A DNA stretch of 64,000 bases from Azolla caroliniana. Its lineage: Eukaryota; Polypodiophyta. Below the pieces are notes generated by a model. That model was not told the origin of the DNA, ran no database searches, and worked only from the letters and a program-made list of their open reading frames with translations. Below are positions 49,869 to 60,900 of the stretch, piece after piece; the stretch's first letter is position 1, and every line of letters starts with the position of its first letter. The stretch covers positions 18,104,001 through 18,168,000 of the forward strand of contig JBHGNT010000014.1 of the NCBI GenBank assembly GCA_043228905.1, read 5' to 3'. The translations under genes were made by a program, and so were the position numbers.

Positions 49869-50378
49869 TAGTAATGGGCACGGTTCAATTTCTTTGCCTT
49901 GAAACCGAACCAAACCATTTATATAAAACGAAAACCAAACCAAACTATTTATGAACTCTCAAACCATTTAAGCCAAACCATGTAAGAAAAGGTAAACCAA
50001 ACCATGTAAGAAAAGGTAAACCAAACCATTTAAACACAAACCGTTTAGGAAAAGTTGAAACCAAAGCGAACCATTTAAGTCAAACTAATTAAAAATCTAA
50101 ATAAAAAAAATACATTAAATAAGCATTTAAGTTAATATAAAAAAATCAATAAAAAACCATTAATTAATAAACTATAAGGTTAAAAAAAAAGTTAACCAAA
50201 AACCAATAAACATTTAGACCAAACCATTTAAACCTATAAACTGATAAACCTGAGTTTTTGAACCATTTATTAAAAATCCAAACCAAACCAAACCATTACA
50301 TTTTTTTGGAACCAATAAACCGTTAAACCGTGGCTTAATGGTTCAGTTTAGTTTGAGCCGAAACCATGCCCATTGCTA
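49869..50378. mobile_element. hAT-like MITE with perfect 8-bp target duplication
   Basis: The 510-bp element starts TAGTAATGGGCACGGTT and ends with the near complement AAACCATGCCCATTGCTA. It is flanked on both sides by CTTGCGAG (49861-49868 and 50379-50386), the 8-bp duplication typical of hAT elements. The interior is almost wholly drifting AAACCAAACCATTTAA-type repeats, including stretches copied several times. It has no coding capacity. Confidence 0.92.
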
Positions 50379-50386
50379 CTTGCGAG

Positions 50387-51348
50387 CTTCTTGGTGTGAT
50401 GAGGTTGTAGAGAATTGTATGCACTTCACCCATGCCCAACAAGCATGTTGTCCCGTAAACACACTTGCTTGTGCCACTTGAGCTAGACCATGGGGGTCTT
50501 GGACCATGGAGTCGAACTGATGGAGTCAAAAGGGTATAGTAAGTCGAAGAAAAGTGTATATCGAAGAAACACATAGTCGAAGTGATGTCGAAGAGATGCA
50601 TAGTCGAAGAAACAAAGATGTTGAAGAAAAAGAACAAGTCAAAGAAACAAAGATGCCAAAGAAAACGAGAATGTCAAAGAAACACCTAGCCAAAGAAACA
50701 AATATGTCGAAGAAAAAAAGATGACAATAAAAGAAAATGAAGATGTCAAAGAAAGGTGTATATCAAAGACTCACGCAAATTATCGCGGAGCACATAATCA
50801 ATATAGTTCGTCAATGCAAACTAGGTTGTCTCAATTGTTTGATGGAGAGTTTAATCATGTGATTAATGTGATGAGTATGAGTTTAAGACAAAATGACCGT
50901 GTATTAAGAAGTCGACACTCAATTACAATAAGAGGACCCTTTATAAAATAGGGTTTACGAGTCAAGGGGACATATTACAATAGTGAAAACCTCAAGATAA
51001 CCACGAGCTCAAGCAAGAGATTGAAGTGAGAGGAGTGAAGCTCCCGATGTAGGTGACTCAAGTTGGCCGTTGAGACCACTACTACCTCCGATGGCCAAGA
51101 TGCTTCGAATCGGGGTAAAGTCCTCATGCCACTTCGTCCTCCCTATGATCAACCAGTGTGGTAGCTTGCCACCTCCTCGTTGACTCCACTTGAGCGTCAA
51201 ACCCTAGGAGAAAAAGAGTTGAAGAAGAAAAGAAAATCGAAGAGGGTCCCACACAAACATGAAGAAGACCCCATGCAAACACAAAGAAGACAAAGATGAA
51301 TGCTCCTGAGCTCCCAAAAAATAATGTCGAAGAAGACCACCAAAAACG
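50387..51348. repeat. Region with GTCGAAGAAAC minisatellite
   Basis: From about 50530 to 50775 phrases such as AGTCGAAGAAACA, GATGTCAAAGAAA and GATGCCAAAGAAA recur every 20-25 bases. Smaller AAGAAGAC repeats reappear at 51220-51345. No gene is recognised in the rest. Confidence 0.6.
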
Positions 51349-51677
51349 TGTTAGGATCGTGACCGACCACAACCGGTTTCACTCTAAATGTTCGGGTGCA
51401 AAGAATTGAGATAGATAGTGCACAGAAAGAAAAAACGAGAAACTCAAAAACTCATATATTTAACGTGGAAAACCCAAAAGGGAAAAACCACGGGGGTCCA
51501 TAAACCCCGAGAAACAGAATCACTATAATGAGGGAGGAATACAAGGAGACTCGTAGGCAACAACCTTGAGTTCGTCTTCGTCAAATGACGACTGCAAAGT
51601 TACTCACACTCTTACACACGATCACTCTCTCCTACTCATTACAAAGGCAACTACTCATTGTAACTTATTACAACTAT
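51349..51677 (-). mobile_element. LTR-like sequence interrupted by element B
   Basis: It begins TGTTAGGATCGTGACCG and carries the GTGGAAAACCCAAAAGGG, ACCACGGGGGTCC and AATCACTATAATGAGGGAGG pieces shared with 48574-49010. It stops at 51677, where the LTR of element B starts, so B probably inserted into it. The remainder should lie beyond the right edge of the window. Confidence 0.55.
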
Positions 51678-52051
51678 TGTTGAGCGAGCAAGCTCAACCG
51701 GATCTGGATCGATTGAATAAGCCAGAGCCGGATTGGTATCCGGATCAGATTGAAACCGGTAGGCCGTTAGAGGCGTACGGATCTAACCTAGTATGTAGGC
51801 ATATTTTTGGGAGTCAGTGATAATCGCTCATGTGAACATTGAAGTACCTGTCAGTCCTCTATGGTCTTGTATAAAAGTGCTCTCTGAGCACATTTTATGT
51901 ATAGAATATTGAGAGTATTTTGAATAGAGTTTTATGTTCTCTCTCTCTCCTGCGTACGCCTACTCTCTATGTGTGTTGAGTTTTCCTTTCATCTTCTGTT
52001 GCTATTCAGTTGAGCCGGTTTGTCAAACACTTTCGCACATTTACTTTGACA
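51678..52051 (+). mobile_element. 5' LTR of copia element B
   Basis: The LTR runs from TGTTGAGCGAGC to TTTGACA (374 bp) and is directly followed by a primer-binding site. It is recognisably related to the LTRs of element A (AGCTCAACCGGA, TTGAATAAG) but strongly diverged. TATAAAAG at 51870-51877 is a likely promoter. The left flank ACTAT would be the target duplication; its partner is outside the window. Confidence 0.88.
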
Positions 52052-52069
52052 TGGTATCAAAGCGCGAGG
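52052..52069 (+). promoter_or_regulatory. Primer-binding site of element B
   Basis: TGGTATCAAAGCGCGAGG follows the 5' LTR directly and resembles the initiator-tRNA-Met-complementary site of plant copia elements (usual form TGGTATCAGAGC). Confidence 0.85.
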
Positions 52070-53055
52070 GTTGAGAACCTTTCCAGCTGACAGATGCTTT
52101 CGAAGACAAACCCTAATAACTGGCAACAACAAATAGAGAACCAAAATGGACAGAGGTATGGCCAATTCGCTTCCCACAGAAAAGCTCGACCGGAGCAACT
52201 ATGCATCCTGGTCATATAAAATGCACCAGTACCTGCTCGGAATGGGAGCAAGGAGCAAGCCAAGTATTGTACTGCCTCACGTCCAATGTGTACGTTCAGA
52301 TGCTCAACTACATCAAAGATGCAAAAACACCAAAGGAGGCCTATGAAAATCTCCGAAAGATTTTCGTTGCTAGTACCACGACGCGGAAGTTGTAGCTCCG
52401 ACAAGAGCTCAACCATATTCGACAGAGGTATATGTCCGTGACCGATTACACCACCAAGATAAAGGAGATTTGCGACGCGCTTGGGTCCATCAACGTGACG
52501 GTGGACGAAGATGAGATGGTTCAAATTTGCCTTGTTGGTCTAGCACAACGGTACGGGCCAATCCAGACGACGATATGCATGTGAGAGAAGCCACCGTCCT
52601 TCTTCGACTTACAAGCCATGTTGATGGTCGAAGAAAACCACGTGAGTGGGTTGAGGACCACTCAATCTGACAACCGGATGCAGTACACGGCGGCGGATTG
52701 ACCCCATTGTCGTGGGTATTTTCACACACAATATGAAAACTAGTAAACTAATTATTTAAGATTAGCTTAATGTATTCATATAGATAGGTGTCTTCAAGAG
52801 TTTCATAGCGTATTTTATTACGCATGAAATGGATAAACAAGTATCAAGCTATGTGAGTGTGAAGTTTGAAGAAGAAGAGAGAAAAGACAAAATTGTGAGA
52901 TATCCCACATAGATAGGACAATATTGGAACCCAAGATATATAAGGGAAACCAAAACATATTCACTCTATCAATGTGTGGAATACAGAATGTTCAAGGTGA
53001 CTTGGGCTACATTGTGTGGTGTGCACGCTTTGGGCATACGCGCGTCTGCACGATC

Positions 53056-53400
53056 GTGATTACGCTTCGGGCGTATGTGTGTATGTGCGTATGCACGATT
53101 GTGTTAACGCTTTGGGCGTATGCGCGTATGTGTGTATGCATAGTCGTGTTAACGCTTCGGGCGTATGCGCGTGTGCATGGCCACGTGGATGTCTTCGGAT
53201 GTACGCGTGTGTGCAAGTTTCGGGCTTACGCGTGCACGGTCGCGTGGACGTTTCGGACGAGCGCGCGGATGCATACACGTCGCGGTCAGGACGCGCGCAA
53301 GCGTGGATGCGTACATTGCAGCGCGGTTGGGACTTTTGCGTGCAGACGCGTCTACGGTTTGGTTGCGACGCACGTACAGATTGCGCACGGGCTAAACTTT
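53056..53400. repeat. 45-base GC-rich tandem repeat in the solo LTR
   Basis: GTGTTAACGCTTTGGGCGTATG-like units start at 53056, 53101 and 53146, exactly 45 bases apart. Diverging CGCG-rich relatives follow to about 53400. The CpG content is much higher than in the surroundings. The long overlapping ORFs here come from the 45-base (15-codon) period. Confidence 0.85.
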
Positions 53401-53439
53401 ATGGATGATTGGGTCATTTGGCCGAATTGTACGGACAAT

Positions 53440-53580
53440 CGCATGCAACCAAAAGCCAAGGCCATGCAACTAAAAGTAAAAGGCATGCATCTAAAAATGG
53501 AAGCATGCAACTAAAAGCAGAGGCCATGCAACTAAAAATAGAGGTCATCCAACTAAAACTGGGCATGCAAAGTAACATTG
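53440..53580. repeat. GCATGCAACTAAAA minisatellite in the solo LTR
   Basis: CATGCAACTAAAA with short A/G-rich spacers recurs six or seven times at 22-27 base spacing. Confidence 0.85.
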
Positions 53581-56500
53581 GGGAGGAGGATCAATGAGGA
53601 GTTGGATATATGTCCCATTTTTTCCCTACTAGTTTTTTTTCCCCCTCTTCCTTCTTCTTCCCTCTGGGTTTTCGAGAAACAAATTATCTCACATATTGAT
53701 ATCAAACTCCTAGCTTTGGGGACTCGATCTTTCTTGTAAAAAATTATCTCTCGTATTCATATCGGACCACTCCTTGCATGGTTGTTGGCTCCTTTCTTTG
53801 AAAAATTAATCTCTCATTTCCATACCCAACCCATTGTAACACGATTTTGAAATTATAAAGAATCGATTTTCTTTTGCAATAAATGAATGATTTGTCTCTC
53901 CCACTTGTCTTATGCTTAAAACTTGCTTGTGTTGTACGTGTTACACTAAATCCTTCTAGTCCAGAACCCTGACGGTTCCGTCTCACGATCCAAACATAGT
54001 GACGGATTTTCACGACACCGTGGGCGTGGACGACGAGGTGGGTCGACACGCAATGGAGGTAGCTGGGAAGAGCAAAACCAAAGGCACAGAGACAGTGCTG
54101 ACAACAGTTCCGGAAAATCCACAAGCAGGGGGAGTCAAGACGAAGTCGGAAAACGGTAGTCGAAAACCGACACGGAATGTTGGTATTGTAGCAAGAAAGG
54201 CCACAGAGAGAGAGAGAGTGCTGGAAGAAGCGTGCCGATTCGGATAAATCCGGATCCAGCAAGGCTGGACAAGGGAACCGACAAAGCTCGCACTACGTAG
54301 AAGGATCAGAAGGATCCGGAATTAGGAGGACCGGTAAAGGGCCAACCTTTGTGATGAAGCACAGGGCTAACTCGATGAAGAAGACTACTTCCAAATCGGA
54401 GGAAGTATGGTACGTTGATTCCGGAGCGTCCAACTACATGACAAGCCATGAAGAGTGGTTCTCTTTTTTGGAGAAACCGGAACAATCGAGGATTGTCAAA
54501 ACCGGAGACAACACCCCTCACCCAATTGTGCATGTCAGAGAAGTCCCTTTAAGCCATGTCAGACAAAAGGGGAAGTTGATGAATGTACTACACATTCCGA
54601 CTATCACAAAGAACCTGGTGTCGGTTGGACAAATCGTTGACCAAGGGATGCAGGTGCGGTTTACACACCTCAGGTGCTTCATCGAGGAAGAAGGCTGGAT
54701 AATTGTGCAAGGGCGTAGAGAAGGGAGGATGTTCATCCTCAACACTAATGATGTCGACATCGCCATGTTTGCCAAAGGACAGAAGATTGAATCGGATATC
54801 GATCTCTGGCATAAGTGGATCGGCCACGTCAACTACCAGAGGCTTCAAGATCTGCAATCGAAACAAGTTGTGTTCGGATTGCCGAAGTTTAATGGCCAAA
54901 AGGCCCAAATATGTGAAGCCTACCAACTCGGGAAGCAACACCGGCTTCCATTCCGCACCAAACGAAACCGGAGCCGTAACAAGCTCGATCTAATCCATTC
55001 AGATGTTTGGGGACCATCACAAAATGTTAGTCTTGGCGGGAGTCGGTATTTTGTCTCTTTCATTGACAACTATAGCTGGCACACGTGGATCTACCTCATC
55101 GAGAAGAAAAGCGAAGTCTTCGATTGTTTCCGGAACCTTCAAAGTTTAGTCGAAAGGGAAACAGAGATGAGGATGAAGTGATTGCGGTCAGATGGCGGAA
55201 AAGAATACTTTTCCGGCCAATTCAACAGTTATCTGCAGCAGAACAAAATTCAGAGAGAATTTAGTTGCATATACACATTGGAGCAAAATGGTGTGGCCGA
55301 AAGGAAGAACCGGTCGATTGTTGATGCTGCAAGGGCAATGTTGGAGGAGAAGCCAAATTTGAGGCACCTTCAGATATTCAGTAGCATAGCATATGTGCAT
55401 GTACCGGATGAGAAGCGGAAGAAGCTAGATCTGAAGTCGGAGAAGTGCATCCTAGTCAGTTACTCGCATGAGCAAAAGGGGTATAAGTGTTATAATCCCC
55501 AGACTAAATAGGTAAGAGTAAGTCAAGATGTCGAGTTTGATGAGTCGGCATCATGGTACACCCTACCGACTCCAATTCCCGACGAAGACCCGATTCCGGA
55601 AGATGAGGCTAGTGAGCCCGAGGAGGTCTAGGAAGAAGATAAAAACTTCAACACTCTAGAAGAGAGTCCGATCTCATTCCGGCTAAGTGGACCGAATGAG
55701 CGGCTAAGTCGGGATGACCAGTCGGATGAAGAATCGGCGAGTAGTGGAGACTCTGTCGTGCTCTCCCCGCACAAGGAACCGAGGAGACAGTTCACGCGCA
55801 AAGAGAAGGGGAAGAAGAAGATGCTGGAATACGATACCGATAGTGAAGGGTAAGATCGAAGCGAATATGACCCCGGAAAGGGAGAAGCCGGATCTTCAGA
55901 AATGAAGTTTGGAGAGGCCAAGAAGGGTCTCAAACCGGGTAATGACAAATTACGCCGATCAACCTGCCAGAAGAACCCCGTCATGAGGTACAGGTACAAT
56001 GAGTACATGGCGCATCACTATGTGTACATGACTAAGGTGGCTAAAGTGCGTGAGCCGGAGAGCTACGCAGAAGTGGCAAAGGACGCAAATTGGCATGCCG
56101 CTATGGAAGAAGAGATGGGGGCACTCGATGCCAATGATACATGGGACCTGGTTGACCCTCCCCGACAGTGCAAACCGATTGGTTGCAAATGGGTGTACAA
56201 GGTTAAGTACAACGCCAACGGTCGGTCAACCGGTACAAGGCCCGGTTAGTGGCGAAGGGATACGCACAGACCCACGGAATCGACTACGACGAGACCTTTG
56301 CTCCGATAGCAAAGATGACAATGATTCGTGTGGTACTGGCGGTTGTTGCGGCAAGGGGATGACATCTTCACCAAATGGACGTGAAGAATGCATTTCTTCA
56401 AGGTGATCTTGAAGAACGGGTCTATATGATCCAACCCTCGGTTTCCAATCAGAGATGAACAAGTCGGTAGTGTGCCGACTCAAGAAGTCGCTTTACGGTC

Positions 56501-57542
56501 TGAAACAAGCCCCCCGAGCTTGGAATGTGAAGATCACGCACTAGTTGCGTAAGATTGGGTTTGTGGCCTCTAAGTCTGACTCTTCATTGTTCATCTGGAA
56601 CGGTCCGGACGATCCAGTTTGCATCTTGCTTTATGTAGATGATTTAGTTATCATCGGACCCAGACTCAATGAAATCGATCGAGTGAAGTCCCAGTTGTCG
56701 GACACATTTGAGATGAAGGACCTGGGGGACCTTCATTATTTTCTTGGGATCGAGGTGATCCGGACCCCCAACGACATATTGCTCTCACAACGCCATTATG
56801 TGTTGAATATGTTGTACAAGTTCGGCATGACGGAATGTCGACAGAACTCTACACCCCTGAACCGGAACCTGAAGCTACGTCCCAACTCCGGCCCGACCTG
56901 CAATGAGAAACAGTTTCGAAAAATTGTCGGAAGTCTCATATAGTTGACAATCACTCGACCCAACATCAATTACTTGGTCGAAGTGATCAACCAGTTCATG
57001 CAGAAGTTGACCGTCGAGCACCTTAAGTGCGCACACCGGATACTTCGGTATGTTAGTGGCACGAAGGACCGAGGACTGTTATACCGACATGGTATAGCTG
57101 GGAAGCTAGTTGGATATACCGATGCCGACTGGGCTGGTGATGCATTGGATCGTTGATCCACCTCCGGTTACATGTTTTCTCTTGGTAGCGCGATTGTTGT
57201 GTGGAGCAGCAAAAAGCAGCCAACAGTGGCTCTGTTGAGCACTGAGGCTGAATACCAAGGCGTTACCATGGCCACCTTTGAAGCCATATGGCTTCGGTGA
57301 CTATTGCGTGACCTCCGGATCGAGGTGTCGACCCCGATCCCGATCCACTGTGAGAACATGAGAAACATACAACTTGCCAAGAACCCAATGTTCCATGCTC
57401 GGACAAAGCACATAGAAGTGCATTATCACTTTGTTTGTGAGCGGGTCCTGAGCGGTGAAGTTGAAATTTGGTATGTTCACACAGATCGATAGGTTGCTGA
57501 CATCTTCACCAAGTCGCTCGGATCGAACAAGTTGCAGCATTT

Positions 57543-57933
57543 TGTGAACGTAAGTGTTTGCGGAAGCGTAAAACAGAGAACAACACAGAGAGAGAGAGAG
57601 AGAGCAGAACACAATTTCAAAATTATATCAAAACTCTGTACACACACTGTGCTAAGTAGCAATATTTATACAAGTCCTCTTGGGACTGACAGAAGTACCA
57701 TGTACTTCAATGCTCACACGAGCATCTGACACTTACTACGAGACTATAGCTACCTAGTAGTCTATCCTATACTAGGCTTCCGATTGGACTTCCGGTTACG
57801 GATTGCACCCGGCCTCCACTGCTTCCCGGTTCGGTTGCTCACCGTAATACCAATCCGTTTCGCCCGATCCGTCTCGCTTACCGGCTCCAACTTATTCAGC
57901 CGATCCGGCTCCGGTTGAGCTTGCCGCTCAACA
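57543..57933 (-). mobile_element. 3' LTR of element A
   Basis: 391 bp; on the - strand it runs TGTTGAG...TTCACA. It has a short GA run and an extra 24-base segment compared with the 5' LTR. It contains the TATAAATA box copy at 57663-57670. Its first six bases supply the last codon and the stop of gag-pol. Confidence 0.95.
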
Positions 57934-60900
57934 CTCCCCCTCAAGCTCAACCTGAGGTGGGGTCGTAGTGTCGACCTCTGTGGTAGTCGGTTCTTCCAAC
58001 CGACTTCTCCTGGCGTCACTCCGCCTTGCTCGCGCTCCTCGTCCGGTTTGGTCCCGTTTGCCGCGACCCCTTTGGTTCTGCGTGCCTCGACCCTCTCGGT
58101 CGGCATGTCTGCTCAATAGGCCCATCTCAGCACTCACGTTGCTGTGACTCCAGCGCTTGCCGATCTGTCGGTTCTCCCATGATGGCATCGACTTCCGCTG
58201 TGTTTGTGTCCCCTTGGCCTTCAGTCGATCCGACTCATCCGGATCCATCTGTTGGTCCGAGTCAGCTGTCTCCGACTCGTTCCAGCTCTTGTCCGAATCG
58301 GTACACTCCGATTCGGCTTCCGGCTTCAGGCCTCTCACCACATCGGACCACTTCCGAGTCTTGGCCTTCTCCATGCTTCCCTCGGCTTCTTCAGCCAGTG
58401 AACCGAAATCGAATTCTTCATTCGACTCCGCATCATGGTCAGTACCGTCGTGATGACCTCCGCACAACATGCACTTCTCTTCCTGAGTGCACAACTCTTC
58501 TTCACAGCCGCTTGCTCCGACCTGTTTGGATGTGTCGACTTCCTTCGTCGACTCGGCTTCCTTCATCTTCTTGTCTCCTCTTCTTCCGGCTCTCCTCTTA
58601 CCGATGGGTTCAACAGTTTTTTGGCCTTTGCCCGTTTCGGTAGAGACTTTGCCCTTGCTTCTCCCCCTCAAGTGCGGCACGTCGAGATGCTGAATACCAA
58701 GCATGTCGGTAAAGTGCTGCAACTTGTCCGATCCAAGCGGCTTGGTGAAGATGTCGGCAACTTGCCGATCCGTATGAACATACCGTAGGTCAACTTCACC
58801 GCTCAGGACCCGCTCATGCACGAAGTGGTAGTGCACCTCGATGTGCTTTGTGCGAACATGGAACACAGGGATCCTAGCGAGCTGCAGGCTGCTCATGTTA
58901 TCGTAGTAAATCGGGATCGGGGTCGGTACCTCGATCCGCAAGTCTCGCAGCAATCGCCGAAGCCAGATGGTTTCACAAGTGGCAACGGTAGCGGCCCGGT
59001 ACTCAGCCTCAGTGCTTGACAAAGCCACTATGGGTTGCTTCTTGCTGCTCCACGCAACGGCCGCACTACCTATGGAGAACATGTATCCGGAAGTGGGGCG
59101 GCGATCAGACGCATCGCCGGCCCAGTCAGCATCTGTGTAACCGACAAGCTCTTCGGGTATACCTCGCCAGTATAGCAGTCCCCGGTCCTTAGTGCCGCTG
59201 ACATACCGTAATATTCGTTGCGCGCACTAAAGGTGCTCCACGGTCGGCTTCTGCATGAATTGACATACCATGCCGACCGGATAGCTGATGTCGGGTCGGG
59301 TGATGGTTAAGTAGATCAGGCTTCCGACAAACTGTCGGAACCGTTTCTCATTGCAGGCCGGTCCAGAGTTGGGACAGAGCTTCTGGTTCCGGTCCAGGGG
59401 TGTGGAGACAGGTCCGCAATCCGTCATGCCGAACTTATACAACATATTCAACACGTAATGTCGTTGTGAGAGCAATATGCCGTCGGGGGTTCGGATCACT
59501 TCGATCCCAAGAAAATAATGAAGGTCCCCCAGGTCCTTCATTTCAAATGCGTCCGAAAACTGGGACTTGACGCGGTTGATTTCGGGAAGACCCGGTCCAG
59601 TGATGACTAAATCATCCACATACAAGAGTATACATACCGGACCGTCAGAGCCTTGCCGGATGAACAACGAAGAGTCCGACTTAGAGACAGCAAACCCCAG
59701 CTTACGCAACCGGTGTGTGATCTTCGCGTTCCAAGCTCGGGGGGCTTGCTTCAAGCCGTAAAGCGACTTCTTAAGTCGGCATACCGCCGACTTGTTCATC
59801 TCCGATTGAAATCCGGGGGGCTGAGTCATAAAGACTTCTTCTTCAAGCTCTCCTTGAAGGAAGGCGTTCTTCACATCCATCTGGTGAAGATGCCACCCCC
59901 TTGCCGCAACAACCGCCAGTACCACACGAACCGTCGTCATCTTCGCCACAGGAGCGAAGGTCGCGTCGTAGTCGATTCCGTGGGTCTGCGCGTATGCCTT
60001 CGCCACTAACCGGGCTTTGTACCGGTTAACAGAACCGTCGGCGTTGTACTTGACCTTGTACACCCACTTGCATCCGATCGGTTTACAGTGACGGGGAGGA
60101 TCAATTAGGTCCCAAGTTTCGTTGGCATCGAGTGCCCGCATTTCTTCGTCCATAGCGGCACGCCAATTTGCGTCCTTTGCCGCTTCTGCGTAGCTCTCCG
60201 ACTCACGCACTTCTGTCACCTTAGTCATGTACGCATAATGATGCGCCATGTATTCATTGTACCCGTACCGCATGACGGGATCCTTTTGGCGGGTTGATCG
60301 GCGCAACGCACCGTCACCTGATTTTAGGCCCTTCTTGGCCAGTTCGGTCTTCGTTGCCGAAGATCCGCCTTTCTCCTTTCCGGAGTCGGATACGCACCAA
60401 TCCGACTCATCGTTGCCGGTTTCGAATTCCAGCATCTTCCTCTTCCCCTTCTCTTTGCGCGTGAACCGTTTCCTCGGTTCCTTGCGCGGGGAGACCACGA
60501 CAGAGTCTCCACCACTTGCCGTCTCTTCATCCGACTGGTCCAACCGACTTAGTCGCTCGTTCGGTCCACTCAACCGTAACGATTCCGGACTCTCGTCTTG
60601 AGTCCCGGATTCATCATCCTCTGTCAGGGCTGATTCAGGCTCACTGGCCTGATCTTCCGGCATTGGGTCAGGATCGGAAGTCAGAGTCGGTACAGAGTAC
60701 CAGGATGCCGATTCATCGAACTCGACATCCCGGCTAACTCGGACTTCCTTCGTCCGGGGGTTATAGCACTTATACCCCTTTTGCTCTTGAGCATAGCCGA
60801 CTAGGATGCATTTTTCCGATTTTGCATCCAGGTTTCTCCGCTTCTGATCCAGCACATGCACATACGCTATGCTGCCGAATATCCGAAGGTGTCTTAAGTT

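Larger units (their letters stand above)
52708..54017. mobile_element. 1.3-kb solo LTR inside element B
   Basis: The inserted sequence starts TGTCGTG and ends CACGACA, exact complements. It splits the gag of B between the sequences matching residues 207 and 212 of element A. The flanks CCAT (52704-52707) and CCGT (54018-54021) fit a target duplication of 4 (or 5) bp with a G-to-A change. The inside has no pol sequence but two tandem arrays. It is probably a solo LTR of a different, probably Ty3-type, family. Confidence 0.75.

Noticed and set aside
53007-53514. ORFs up to 196 codons on both strands
   Set aside because: Products of the 45-base GC-rich tandem array within a solo LTR.
52146-57542. 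Element B as an intact polyprotein gene
   Set aside because: At least a dozen stops or frameshifts, a deletion and two insertions show that it is dead.
58026-58788. + strand ORFs of 98-205 codons
   Set aside because: Antisense shadows of the gag-pol extension of element A, which has the clear motifs and frame.
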